From assembly GCA_017476785.1 (NCBI GenBank), contig JAFUZD010000097.1, forward strand, positions 1-36,341: a stretch of 36,341 nt of DNA. Reading direction: 5' to 3'. The translations under genes were made by a program, and so were the position numbers. Below, piece by piece: positions 6,338 to 13,980 of this stretch. This stretch comes from Prevotella sp. (lineage in GTDB: Bacteria; Bacteroidota; Bacteroidia; Bacteroidales; Bacteroidaceae). The notes beneath the pieces were generated by a model. The model worked only from the letters and a program-made list of their open reading frames with translations. It ran no database searches and was not told where the DNA came from. Position 1 is the first letter of the stretch, and the number at the start of each line of letters is the position of its first letter.

Positions 6338-8275
6338 TTACAACGGTGCCTCGAAAGGTGCGAGTGGCAGGCCGTTGAGGCCGTAGGTGTTGGCACGCAG
6401 TGGGTTGTCTTTCCACGCATAACGGACGGAAACGGCCGATGAAATGGGCGATTTTAGCGTGATGCGGCGGCCGCTGGCCCTTGCTTCAGCGTTATGGTAG
6501 CGTCCGTCGCTGCCAGCCAGCTCCCATTCGTAGAGTGCTCCTTCGCGCAGTGGCTGGTCGAAGGTGAGAACGATGTTACTGCCCTCAACAGCCGTGCTGA
6601 CCAACTGGGGCGACAGCACCACCTGCTTGCCGTAGACCAGCCGGTCGAAGCAGCGCCCAATGCGCTCGGCCACCTCACGTTTGCGCAGCGGATGGATGTC
6701 CACCGTCTCACCGAGGTCGATGGCTACGGCCAGTTCGGCCCGCGGGTCCTCAGCAGCCACGCGGCGCTGTGCCTCGCGCAACCGGGCCCACGAGCTGTTT
6801 TGCGGCTGGTCGGTGGGCTGCATAAAGTTGGCCAGCTGTACGATGGCAAAGGGCAGCTGCGGCTCGTTCCACAGCGCGCGCCACGAGGCCATCAGCTTGC
6901 GCAGCAGTGGCGCGTAGACCGAAGGGCCGTTGTTGAGCGGCGAGGCGAGGTTGTCGCTTGTGTTCGACTCACCCTGATACCACACCACGCCCGCCACGGC
7001 ATAGGGTGCCAGCGGGTGGAGCATTGCATTGTAGAGCACCGAAGGCAGGTTCTGAATGGACGTGCCACCCGACGGGCATTGCGGCATTGCGGCACCGACG
7101 TGGGCGCGCCATTGCTCTGAGAGTCGCAGCGTGTCGTGCGTGTCGTCGAAGATCATCATATAGGGTTTCTCGCGGATGAAGTGCGGAAGTCCATACTTAT
7201 TGACAAAGCGGACGCTGATGACATTGTCGCCCTCTCGGAGCAGTCCGGCCGGAATCTGATAGCGGCGTGGCGGATACTGATAATAGGTGCGCCCCACCTC
7301 GCGCCCGTTGACGTAGGTGTAGTCTTGGTCGTAGAGCGTGCCCAGCAGCAGCCGTGCGGGCCGGCCGGCGTGGGCGGCGTCGATCTGTATGTGCTGGCGC
7401 AGCCACAGAGAGCCGGAGAAGTTGGCGGAGGATTGATGGCGGAGCGTGGCGGGCGACGCAAAGGGCTCGTACTGGTTGACCAGCGGCCACGAGGAGTCGT
7501 CAACCGGCGTGCTGGGGAACAGCAGCGAGTCACGCTCGTTGAGCAGGCGGAACCAGCGGTCGTTGGCCCGTTGGTCGGCCTGTGCCCTCAGGCTGACCAG
7601 TTCGTCGTCTTGATAGAGGCGCGTCTGTTCCACCATCATCGGGAAGTCGGCGCGCAGTGAGTCGGCGGGAATCCACGCCTCGACGGGTGTGCCACCCAGC
7701 GAGTTGCAGATGACGCCCTGCGGAACGCCCGTGGCCTCATACATCCGGCGGGCGAGGAAATAGCCGATGGCCGAGAAGTTCCACGCACTCTCACGCGACA
7801 TTGCGTCCCATCGCGTGGTCAACACGTCGCTCTTCGGCCCGTGGGTGTCGCGGTCGGTCTTCACGCGGAACAGGCGGATGCGCTCGTTGGTATAGCCAAA
7901 GTCGACGTCGGGGTATTGGGGATGTACCCGCTCAATGTGCACGTCCATATTCGACTGGCCCGAGCAGAGCCACACGTCGCCCACGTAGACATTGGTCAGC
8001 ACCTCGTCGCCGACAAGCATCGTGTAAGGACCTCCGGCACGCATCTTGGGCAAGTCTATGCGCCAATGGCCGGCCGAGTCGGCTATGGTGGCGTACTGCC
8101 GTTTCTGCCATCGAATGACCACGCGCTCGCCGGCATCGGCCGTGCCCCATACGGGGATAGGCTTGCCGCGCTGCAGCACCATTCCTGACTGGAAGAGCTG
8201 TGGCAGCAGAATCTTGGCACTGGCCGTCAGCGAGCAGGCTGCGGCGATGAGCAGGACGAAGAGACATCGTTTCAT
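6338..8275 (-). CDS. Exported SGNH-type carbohydrate acetylesterase (sialate O-acetylesterase-like)
   Basis: This 645-residue protein has a signal peptide (residues 1-20) and the SGNH hydrolase blocks of the sialate O-acetylesterase-like family. The nucleophile motif is GDVWLCSGQSNM with Ser108. The block VVWYQGESNT supplies the conserved Gly/Asn region, and a C-terminal DIHPLRKREVAERIG holds the Asp-x-x-His catalytic pair. A beta-sandwich-like insert (about residues 260-370) lies between the blocks, as in the long forms of this family. Relatives in xylan-use loci remove acetyl groups from hemicellulose. The neighbouring GH127, GH10 and GH43 genes suggest that role more than sialic acid metabolism. 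ATG 8275 was chosen because it gives the signal peptide; an open frame upstream to 8374 includes the promoter box and is unlikely to be translated. Confidence 0.88.
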   Translation of the reverse strand: MKRCLFVLLIAAACSLTASAKILLPQLFQSGMVLQRGKPIPVWGTADAGERVVIRWQKRQYATIADSAGHWRIDLPKMRAGGPYTMLVGDEVLTNVYVGDVWLCSGQSNMDVHIERVHPQYPDVDFGYTNERIRLFRVKTDRDTHGPKSDVLTTRWDAMSRESAWNFSAIGYFLARRMYEATGVPQGVICNSLGGTPVEAWIPADSLRADFPMMVEQTRLYQDDELVSLRAQADQRANDRWFRLLNERDSLLFPSTPVDDSSWPLVNQYEPFASPATLRHQSSANFSGSLWLRQHIQIDAAHAGRPARLLLGTLYDQDYTYVNGREVGRTYYQYPPRRYQIPAGLLREGDNVISVRFVNKYGLPHFIREKPYMMIFDDTHDTLRLSEQWRAHVGAAMPQCPSGGTSIQNLPSVLYNAMLHPLAPYAVAGVVWYQGESNTSDNLASPLNNGPSVYAPLLRKLMASWRALWNEPQLPFAIVQLANFMQPTDQPQNSSWARLREAQRRVAAEDPRAELAVAIDLGETVDIHPLRKREVAERIGRCFDRLVYGKQVVLSPQLVSTAVEGSNIVLTFDQPLREGALYEWELAGSDGRYHNAEARASGRRITLKSPISSAVSVRYAWKDNPLRANTYGLNGLPLAPFEAPL

Positions 8276-8303
8276 AACAGAGCTGTTTTGGTTTGTAGTG
8301 ATG

Positions 8304-8311
8304 CAAAAATA
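8304..8311 (-). promoter_or_regulatory. Promoter box for the SGNH esterase gene
   Basis: The minus strand reads TATTTTTG (TAnnTTTG), 28 bases before the ATG at 8275. No clear TTG was seen at -33, which could indicate a need for an activator. Confidence 0.6.
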
Positions 8312-8418
8312 AGCATTTTCTGCCGATGGAAACGAAAAAAACAGATAAAATATGGCCGGATGACACCCCAGCAAAAAAATCTGTTACGTCTTAAAACATT
8401 AAAATGGGAAATTAATGC

Positions 8419-8426
8419 TATCTTTG
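8419..8426 (+). promoter_or_regulatory. Promoter box for the symporter-xylanase operon
   Basis: TATCTTTG matches TAnnTTTG, 31 bases before the symporter ATG. It is divergent from the esterase promoter, and the 107 bases between the two boxes are the likely site of shared control. No clear -33 TTG was seen. Confidence 0.7.
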
Positions 8427-8457
8427 CAATCAGAAAACATTAACGAACTCAACTTTT

Positions 8458-9879
8458 ATGGATTCTAAAACAACGGCACAGGAAACCAAAGGCTTCTATA
8501 AGTTGTCTTGGCTGCAGCGCATCGGCTTTGGCTCGGGCGATTTGGCACAAAACCTGATTTACCAGACTATCTGTATGTATCTGCTGTTCTTCTACACGGA
8601 TATCTACGGACTGCCCCCCGGCGTGGCCGCCACGATGTTTTTGGTGGTAAGACTGGTTGACGTGCTGTGGGATCCGCTGGTAGGCACCTACATCGACAAG
8701 CACAATCCTCGCTGGGGCAAGTACCGCTCCTATCTGGTGTTGGCAGGCGTTCCGCTCACGGTGCTGGCCATCCTGTGCTTCTGGAACGGGATGGAGGGGC
8801 AGACCGATATGGCTAAGCTCATCTATGCCTACGTCACCTACGTGGGGCTTTCGATGCTCTATACCTTAATAAATGTACCCTATGGTGCCCTCAACTCATC
8901 GCTGACTCGCGACACGGACGAGATAACCATCCTCACCTCCGTGCGTATGTTTATGGCCAATGTGGGCGGTCTGTGCGTCTCGGCCGGCGTGCCTATCCTC
9001 GTGGCCATCCTCGCCGCGGCTAAGGACTTGCCCACGGAGATGGCGCTGTTTATGGGTTTGGGCTCGTTGCCCTCGTTTATTTTTATGCCGCTGGTGCCCG
9101 CCATCAAGAAGAAGGTGGGCAAGAAGAATATGTTCTACATCTTTCTCACAGTGGCCATTGTCGGTATGGCGATGCTCTACGTCATCAGTCGGATGGGCAC
9201 GGTGAAGGAGCATATCACGCTGGTCTACATTGCCCAGTTCATCAAGTCTACGGGTGTCATCGTGGCCACGGGCTATATGTGGGCACTCATTCCCGAGGTC
9301 ATCTCGTATGCCGAGTACACCAGCGGCAAGCGCATTGCAGGCATTGTCAACGCGCTGACGGGCATTTTCTATAAGGCCGGAATGGCACTTGGCGGTGTGG
9401 TGCCCGGTGCCGTGTTGGCCTATACGGGCTATCAGGCTGCTGCGCAGGAAGCCAGCACGCTGCCCACCAGTCCGAGTGCGTGGTTCTATACGATGCTTAT
9501 TTATGCGTTGGTAGGCTTGGCACTGCTGCTCTTCTGCTTCTCGCAGACCAAAGAGCGCGTGGTGATGGATGAGAGCGAGACGAAGAACGTGAAGGTGAGC
9601 GACCTCTGGACCGAGTTCTTCCACAACCGTCCGCTGCGCGTGGTGGCCCTGTTCTTCATCACCGCCTTTGCAATGATGTCGGTGGGCAATGCCGCCGGTG
9701 CCTACTTTATGAACGACTTAGAGAGCCAGACACCGTTGGCTCAGGAGGGCATTCGCTGGCTGGTGTGCATCATTCCTGCCCTGCTGCTCCTGCTGGCAAT
9801 GTTCATCATCTCGCGCTACGAGCTGACAGACGAAGTGATAGACAATATCAATATCGAGATAGAAAAGCGTAACCAATAA
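8458..9879 (+). CDS. GPH-family glycoside/cation symporter, probable xylooligosaccharide importer
   Basis: This 473-residue protein has about twelve hydrophobic segments and the glycoside-pentoside-hexuronide (MelB/XylP/XynB-like) signature. The N-terminal block is RIGFGSGDLAQNLIYQ. The first loop is VVRLVDVLWDPLVGTYIDK followed by RWGKYRSYLV, holding the family's conserved Asp and Arg/Lys residues. It contains SLTRDTDEI in the central region and EVISYAEYTSGKRIAG after the middle loop, also typical of the family. Such transporters couple uptake of glycosides to Na+ or H+ across the inner membrane. It is the first gene of an operon with a GH10 xylanase 14 bases downstream and a GH43 enzyme, so imported xylooligosaccharides are the likely cargo. 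An arrangement of symporter, xylanase and GH43 is known from Prevotella bryantii. The substrate is inferred from neighbours. Confidence 0.9.
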   Translation: MDSKTTAQETKGFYKLSWLQRIGFGSGDLAQNLIYQTICMYLLFFYTDIYGLPPGVAATMFLVVRLVDVLWDPLVGTYIDKHNPRWGKYRSYLVLAGVPLTVLAILCFWNGMEGQTDMAKLIYAYVTYVGLSMLYTLINVPYGALNSSLTRDTDEITILTSVRMFMANVGGLCVSAGVPILVAILAAAKDLPTEMALFMGLGSLPSFIFMPLVPAIKKKVGKKNMFYIFLTVAIVGMAMLYVISRMGTVKEHITLVYIAQFIKSTGVIVATGYMWALIPEVISYAEYTSGKRIAGIVNALTGIFYKAGMALGGVVPGAVLAYTGYQAAAQEASTLPTSPSAWFYTMLIYALVGLALLLFCFSQTKERVVMDESETKNVKVSDLWTEFFHNRPLRVVALFFITAFAMMSVGNAAGAYFMNDLESQTPLAQEGIRWLVCIIPALLLLLAMFIISRYELTDEVIDNINIEIEKRNQ

Positions 9880-9893
9880 CTTAACGACCCATT

Positions 9894-11003
9894 ATGAACA
9901 AGACGATCAGACTGACCGCGCTCCTTGCCGCCGTATTGACCACCGCCATATTGCCTGCCCAGACCACGCTGAAAGAGGCCGTGGGCAAGTACAGCCTTAT
10001 CGGCTCTTCGCTCAACCAGCACCAGTCGGCGGGGCTGGATGCCCGTTGTACGGCCATTATGCGCACCCACTTCAACACGGCCGTGGCCGAGAACTGTATG
10101 AAGATGGAGTCGCTGCAGCCCGTAGAGGGGGTGTTCTCCTTTGCCGCGGCCGACCAGTTTGTGAACTATTGTGAGCAGAACGGGCTGGTGCCCATAGGCC
10201 ATTGTCTCGTCTGGCATTCGCAGTGTCCCAAGTGGTTTCACGTCGGTCCCGACGGGAAACCCGTCAGCCGTGAGGTGCTCATCCAGCGCATCAAGACCCA
10301 CATCGCCACCGTTGTTGGGCGCTATAAGGGCCGCATCCACGGGTGGGACGTGGTGAACGAGGCCATCGAGGACGACGGCTCCTACCGCAAGTCACCTTTT
10401 TATAATATAATAGGTGAGGAGTTTATCGACATCGCTTTCGAGGCCGCCCACGCTGCCGACCCCGATGCTGAGCTCTACTACAACGACTATTCGATGGCTC
10501 AGCCGGGCAAGCGAGCCACGGTGTGCCGGCTGGTGGAGCGGCTGAAGCGTAAGGGGCTGCGCATCGACGCCGTGGGAATGCAGAGCCACAACGGGCTGAA
10601 GTATCCCGACCTTGCTGAATACGAGAAGTCCATACAGGCCTTCATCGCACAGGGCGTGAAGGTCAACTTCACCGAGCTGGATGTCAGTGTGCTGCCCAAT
10701 CCGTGGGAGTTCAGCGGCGCCGGCATTGAGCAGAACTTCCAGTACGACGAGCGGCTGAATCCCTATAAGGGCGGTTTGCCTGCCGAAGTGCAGCAGGCCT
10801 TCACCGAGCGCTATATGCAGTTCTTCCGCCTCTACTACAAGTATCGCGACCACGTGGGCCGCATCAACCTATGGGGAGTGAGCGATGCCAACTCGTGGCT
10901 CAACGACTTCCCCATCCACGGGCGCACCAACTATCCGCTGCTCTTCGACCGCGACTATCAGCCGAAGCCCGTCGTGAACGAAATTATCAACTTATATCGA
11001 TAA
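9894..11003 (+). CDS. GH10 endo-1,4-beta-xylanase, exported
   Basis: Hydrolyses internal beta-1,4 bonds of xylan. The 369-residue protein is a single GH10 barrel behind a signal peptide (residues 1-22, ending LPAQ), with no carbohydrate-binding module. Substrate-site motifs NTAVAENCMKMESLQP and GHCLVWHSQCPKWF are present. The acid/base is Glu156 in GWDVVNEA and the nucleophile is Glu261 in VNFTELDVS. The motif AVGMQSH near residue 227 and the C-terminal LWGVSDANSWL are also typical of the family. Length is normal for a catalytic domain alone. It lies 14 bases after the symporter gene and 13 bases before the GH43 gene. Being exported while GH43 is not, it would make the oligosaccharides that the symporter imports. 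Confidence 0.96.
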   Translation: MNKTIRLTALLAAVLTTAILPAQTTLKEAVGKYSLIGSSLNQHQSAGLDARCTAIMRTHFNTAVAENCMKMESLQPVEGVFSFAAADQFVNYCEQNGLVPIGHCLVWHSQCPKWFHVGPDGKPVSREVLIQRIKTHIATVVGRYKGRIHGWDVVNEAIEDDGSYRKSPFYNIIGEEFIDIAFEAAHAADPDAELYYNDYSMAQPGKRATVCRLVERLKRKGLRIDAVGMQSHNGLKYPDLAEYEKSIQAFIAQGVKVNFTELDVSVLPNPWEFSGAGIEQNFQYDERLNPYKGGLPAEVQQAFTERYMQFFRLYYKYRDHVGRINLWGVSDANSWLNDFPIHGRTNYPLLFDRDYQPKPVVNEIINLYR

Positions 11004-11016
11004 AAAACTACTGATT

Positions 11017-11982
11017 ATGAAATTACCGCGTTATCTTTTTCCGTCAGACTATATGGCCGACCCGTCGGCCAACGTGTTCAATGGCCGACTCTACATCTAT
11101 CCCTCGCACGACCGTGACAGCGGCGAGGCTTTCGACGACGACGGCGGACACTTCCAGATGAAGGACTACCACGTGCTGTCGCTCAGCGATGTGGCCGAGG
11201 GCGAAGTGACCGACCACGGGGTCATTCTCGACGTAGAGCAGGTGCCGTGGGCCGAGAAACAGATGTGGGACAACGATGTCGTGGAGAAGGATGGCAAGTA
11301 TTATCTCATCTTCTCTGCTAAGGACTACAACGGCGTGTTCCATCTCGGCGTGGCTGTGGCCGACCGTCCGGAGGGGCCGTTCCGCCCGCAGGCCGACCCC
11401 ATTCGTGGCTCTTACAGCATAGACCCCTGTGTCTTTAAGGACGACGACGGCCAGATATACGTCTACTTCGGCGGTATCTGGGGCGGTCAGTTGCAGTGGT
11501 ATAAGGACAATAAGGCACTGAAGTGCGAGCATCTGCCCGAGGGCGACGAGCTGCCGCTGCCCAGTCGCGTGGCCCGGATGACCGACGACGTGTTGCAGTT
11601 TGCCGAGGCTCCGCGCCCCGTTGTCATCCTCGGAGCCGACGGTGAGCCGCTGAAGGCCAGCGACCCGCACCGCTTCTTCGAGGCCTCGTGGATGCACAAG
11701 TATAACGGCAAATACTATTTCTCCTATTCCACGGGCGACACCCACTTCCTCTGCTATGCCACGGGCGACTCGCCTTATGGGCCGTTCACGTATCAGGGAG
11801 TCATCCTCGACCCCGTCGTGGGTTGGACCACGCACCACAGCATTGCGCAGTTTGATGGGCAGTGGTACCTGTTCTATCACGACTGCGTGCCCTCCAACGA
11901 TACCACGTGGCTGCGCTCGCTGAAGGTGCAGCGCCTCTACTACAACGAGGATGGAACGATTCAAAAAGTCATCAATGAATAA
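11017..11982 (+). CDS. GH43 beta-xylosidase / alpha-L-arabinofuranosidase, cytoplasmic
   Basis: This 321-residue five-bladed beta-propeller hydrolase lacks a signal peptide and so probably acts on imported oligosaccharides. The catalytic residues of the family are visible: Asp15 in YMADPSANVF (general base), Asp136 in GSYSIDPCVF (pKa modulator) and Glu222 in RFFEASWMHKYNGKYYF (general acid). Blade motifs such as MWDNDVVEKDGKYYLIFSA are clear. Family 43 includes both xylosidases and arabinofuranosidases, and sequence alone does not decide between them. The operon suggests exo-acting release of xylose; a similar enzyme in Prevotella bryantii has exoxylanase/xylosidase activity. The last 8 bases overlap the start of the sigma factor gene. 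Confidence 0.93.
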   Translation: MKLPRYLFPSDYMADPSANVFNGRLYIYPSHDRDSGEAFDDDGGHFQMKDYHVLSLSDVAEGEVTDHGVILDVEQVPWAEKQMWDNDVVEKDGKYYLIFSAKDYNGVFHLGVAVADRPEGPFRPQADPIRGSYSIDPCVFKDDDGQIYVYFGGIWGGQLQWYKDNKALKCEHLPEGDELPLPSRVARMTDDVLQFAEAPRPVVILGADGEPLKASDPHRFFEASWMHKYNGKYYFSYSTGDTHFLCYATGDSPYGPFTYQGVILDPVVGWTTHHSIAQFDGQWYLFYHDCVPSNDTTWLRSLKVQRLYYNEDGTIQKVINE

Positions 11983-12472
11983 CTATCAACTCATAGCCCA
12001 CTACTACGCCCAGAACCGCAGCGAGCTCGTAGGCTTCGTCACAGCCCGTCTGGGCGACGAGGCCGAGGCGCAAGACATTGTGCAGACGCTCTTCCTGCGG
12101 TTGCTCGACGGCCATCGGCTGACCACGGAGCAGACGCTGCCCTGTCTGGTCTACACGATGGCGCGCAATGCCATTGCCGACCACTATCGCCGGCGTCGCG
12201 TATGGACGGAGTATGAGCACTATCTGCGTGGCAGGGACTATGCCGATACGTCGATGGAATCGGTGTTTTCGGCTACTGAGGTGATGGAGCGTATGGAGCG
12301 TTCGCTGGCCCGCCTGCCCGAGAAATGCCGCGAGGTGTATCGCCTGCATATTTACAGTGGGATGAAGGTGAGCGAGATAGCCCAGCAGACGGGCGAGGCC
12401 TATAAGTCGGTGGAGCACCGGCTGGGGCTGGCGCGTAAGGTCGTCAGACAACAGTTGCGCGCCTGCATCTGA
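11975..12472 (+). CDS. Sigma-70-family (ECF-like) RNA polymerase sigma factor
   Basis: The 165-residue product has the two ECF domains. Region 2 is at residues about 8-75 (DEAEAQDIVQTLFLRLL, then YTMARNAIADHYRRRR). Region 4 is at about 110-162 (LPEKCREVYRLHIYSGMKVSEIAQ, with its helix-turn-helix ending in SVEHRLGLARKVV). It would direct RNA polymerase to a subset of promoters. The ATG at 11975 lies inside the last codons of the GH43 gene (ATGAATAA), giving an 8-base overlap and probable translational coupling. An upstream in-frame ATG at 11951 would lengthen the overlap and is less likely. No anti-sigma factor or SusC-type transducer follows; a terminator stands 49 bases downstream. Its targets cannot be read from the window, but feedback on hemicellulose genes is a reasonable guess. 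Confidence 0.88.
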   Translation: MNNYQLIAHYYAQNRSELVGFVTARLGDEAEAQDIVQTLFLRLLDGHRLTTEQTLPCLVYTMARNAIADHYRRRRVWTEYEHYLRGRDYADTSMESVFSATEVMERMERSLARLPEKCREVYRLHIYSGMKVSEIAQQTGEAYKSVEHRLGLARKVVRQQLRACI

Positions 12473-12520
12473 GCATCCACGCCCGCATCTGGAGCGTCGG
12501 GAAGCCCTTCCAACAAGCAA

Positions 12521-12558
12521 AAACTCCGCAGCGGATTCGCTGCGGAGTTTCTTTTTTG
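12521..12558 (+). terminator. Terminator of the xylan operon
   Basis: AAACTCCGCAGCG (12521-12533) pairs perfectly with CGCTGCGGAGTTT (12538-12550) around a GATT loop, followed by CTTTTTTG. It lies 49 bases past the sigma factor stop. Confidence 0.93.
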
Positions 12559-12561
12559 TGC

Positions 12562-12621
12562 AAATTCTCGCGAGAATTTTTGGAATTCTCGCGAAAATCC
12601 GGGAAATTCTCGCGAGAATTC
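12562..12621. repeat. Three TCTCGCGAGA-type palindromes at 21-bp spacing
   Basis: AAATTCTCGCGAGAATTT (12562-12579), a variant AATTCTCGCGAAAAT (from about 12584) and AAATTCTCGCGAGAATTC (12604-12621) lie about 21 bases apart, so they face the same side of the DNA helix. They lie between the terminator of the sigma factor operon and the 3' end of the convergent M16 gene, so they are downstream of both genes. Confidence 0.8.
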
Positions 12622-12642
12622 TCTCAGCGCGCGGCCGTCCCG

Positions 12643-13917
12643 TCAGATGACGAGGTGCATCAGTTGGGCTGGTTCGAACGTTTCCTGTGCCACGTCTTGC
12701 AGCTGCTGCGGCGTGAGCGCATCGATGCGCTCGCAGAGGGCGGCCGTGTCGTTCGTCGTGCCGTAGTGCAGGAAGCCTCTGGCCAAGTCGAGTACCGACT
12801 GCTCGCGGTTGTCCGCCGCGATGGCTATCTGCCCCTTCAGCTGGCGCTTGGCCGCCTCCAGCTGTCGGTCCGAGAGGGGGCGCTGCATCACGCGGTCCAG
12901 CTCGCGTCTCACCAGCCGCAGGCATCGGTTCACGTCGGCGTGGTCGCAGCCGAAGTAGGTGGTCCATACGCCCGCGTCGCTGTAGCTGGCCATCGAGCTC
13001 TCCACGGTGTACACCAGCCCGTTGCGCTCGCGCAGCGAGAGGTTGAGGCGGGCATTCATTCCCGGTCCGCCGAGGATGTTGTTGAGCAGATAGAGGGCCG
13101 TCCGCCGTTCGTCGTTATGGCTGTAGGCGCGGGTGCCCAGCATCACGTGGGCTTGATGGTGGGGGGAAAGGGGCGCGGAGGGCGCGGGGCTCTCGGAGTT
13201 CTCGGAGTTCTCGGAGTTCTCGGAGTTCTCGGGGTTCTCGGAGTTCTCGGAGTTCTCGGAGTTCTCGGAGTTCTCTGACTTCTCGGAGTTCTCCGAGAGC
13301 TCCGAGGCTTCCAGCCACTTCACCAGCCGGCCGAAGTCCAGCTTGCCATAAGCAAAGAAGACGGCGTTGTCGGGGCGATAGTGGCGGCGGGTGAAGCGGC
13401 GCGCATCGTCGGATGTATAGGTGCGCACACGGTCGGCCGAGCCGAGGATGGGGTGCCCCAGCGGATGACCGCTGAAGACGAGGTTGTCGAACCGGTCGTA
13501 AATCAGCTCTGCCGGCGAGTCGTTGTAGCTCTCTATCTCGTCGCAGATGACCTCCACCTCGCGGCGCGTCTCTTCTTCGGGATAGACGCTGTGGAACACG
13601 ATGTCGCTCAGTAGGTCTACGGCGCGGCGGATGTGGCGGCTTTGGATGGCGGCGTGGTAGACGGTATCTTCCTTATTGGTGAAGGCATTCAGGTCGCCGC
13701 CCACGCGCTCCAGACAGTTCAGTATCTGCAGGGCACTGCGCCGGCGGGTTCCCTTAAAGCTGACGTGCTCGCAGAAGTGAGCCAGTCCCTCGTCGCCCGG
13801 TGCCTCGTGGCGCGAGCCGGCACCGATGGCATAGCCGCAGTAGACCACATCGGCGTCCGATGGGCGGTGTATGATGCGCAGGCCGTTGGGCAGCGTATGT
13901 GTGTTGTAAGTCGTCAT
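12643..13917 (-). CDS. M16-family zinc metallopeptidase with a Ser-Glu-Asn repeat linker
   Basis: This 424-residue single-chain member of the insulinase/processing-peptidase family has the inverted zinc motif HxxEH as His47-Phe-Cys-Glu50-His51 in GLAHFCEHVSFKGT. The probable third ligand is Glu127 in VEVICDEIESYND. The second half keeps the substrate-side motif RERNGLVYTVESSMASY. No signal peptide is visible, so it is probably cytoplasmic. Between the two halves, residues about 206-243 are a low-complexity run of Ser-Glu-Asn triplets encoded by a 9-bp tandem repeat, where a plain linker would be expected. The promoter box is only 8 bases from the ATG, so the mRNA is probably nearly leaderless. 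The zinc site is unaffected by the repeat. Confidence 0.9.
   Translation of the reverse strand: MTTYNTHTLPNGLRIIHRPSDADVVYCGYAIGAGSRHEAPGDEGLAHFCEHVSFKGTRRRSALQILNCLERVGGDLNAFTNKEDTVYHAAIQSRHIRRAVDLLSDIVFHSVYPEEETRREVEVICDEIESYNDSPAELIYDRFDNLVFSGHPLGHPILGSADRVRTYTSDDARRFTRRHYRPDNAVFFAYGKLDFGRLVKWLEASELSENSEKSENSENSENSENSENPENSENSENSENSESPAPSAPLSPHHQAHVMLGTRAYSHNDERRTALYLLNNILGGPGMNARLNLSLRERNGLVYTVESSMASYSDAGVWTTYFGCDHADVNRCLRLVRRELDRVMQRPLSDRQLEAAKRQLKGQIAIAADNREQSVLDLARGFLHYGTTNDTAALCERIDALTPQQLQDVAQETFEPAQLMHLVI
13192..13306. repeat. 9-bp CTCGGAGTT tandem array with inverted cap, inside the M16 gene
   Basis: Eleven units in CTCGGAGTT phase (two divergent: CTCGGGGTT and CTCTGACTT) run from 13192 to 13290. 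They are closed at 13291-13306 by CTCCGAGAGCTCCGAG, which is in the inverted orientation. Because 9 is a multiple of 3, the array is read in frame as repeated Ser-Glu-Asn on the minus strand. Confidence 0.93.
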
Positions 13918-13925
13918 ATTGGGCG

Positions 13926-13933
13926 CAAAGGTA
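13926..13933 (-). promoter_or_regulatory. Promoter box for the M16 peptidase gene
   Basis: The minus strand reads TACCTTTG, with its last base 8 bases before the ATG at 13917. A start site a few bases past the box leaves almost no 5' leader. Confidence 0.7.
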
Positions 13934-13955
13934 GCTATTTTTCAAAAAAAATAGT

Positions 13956-13963
13956 TATCTTTG
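13956..13963 (+). promoter_or_regulatory. Promoter box for the PfkB kinase gene
   Basis: TATCTTTG matches TAnnTTTG, 17 bases before the ATG at 13981. It is divergent from the M16 box with only 22 bases between them, so the two promoters overlap in their upstream contacts. Confidence 0.7.
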
Positions 13964-13980
13964 CAGCAAATTTAGACGTT

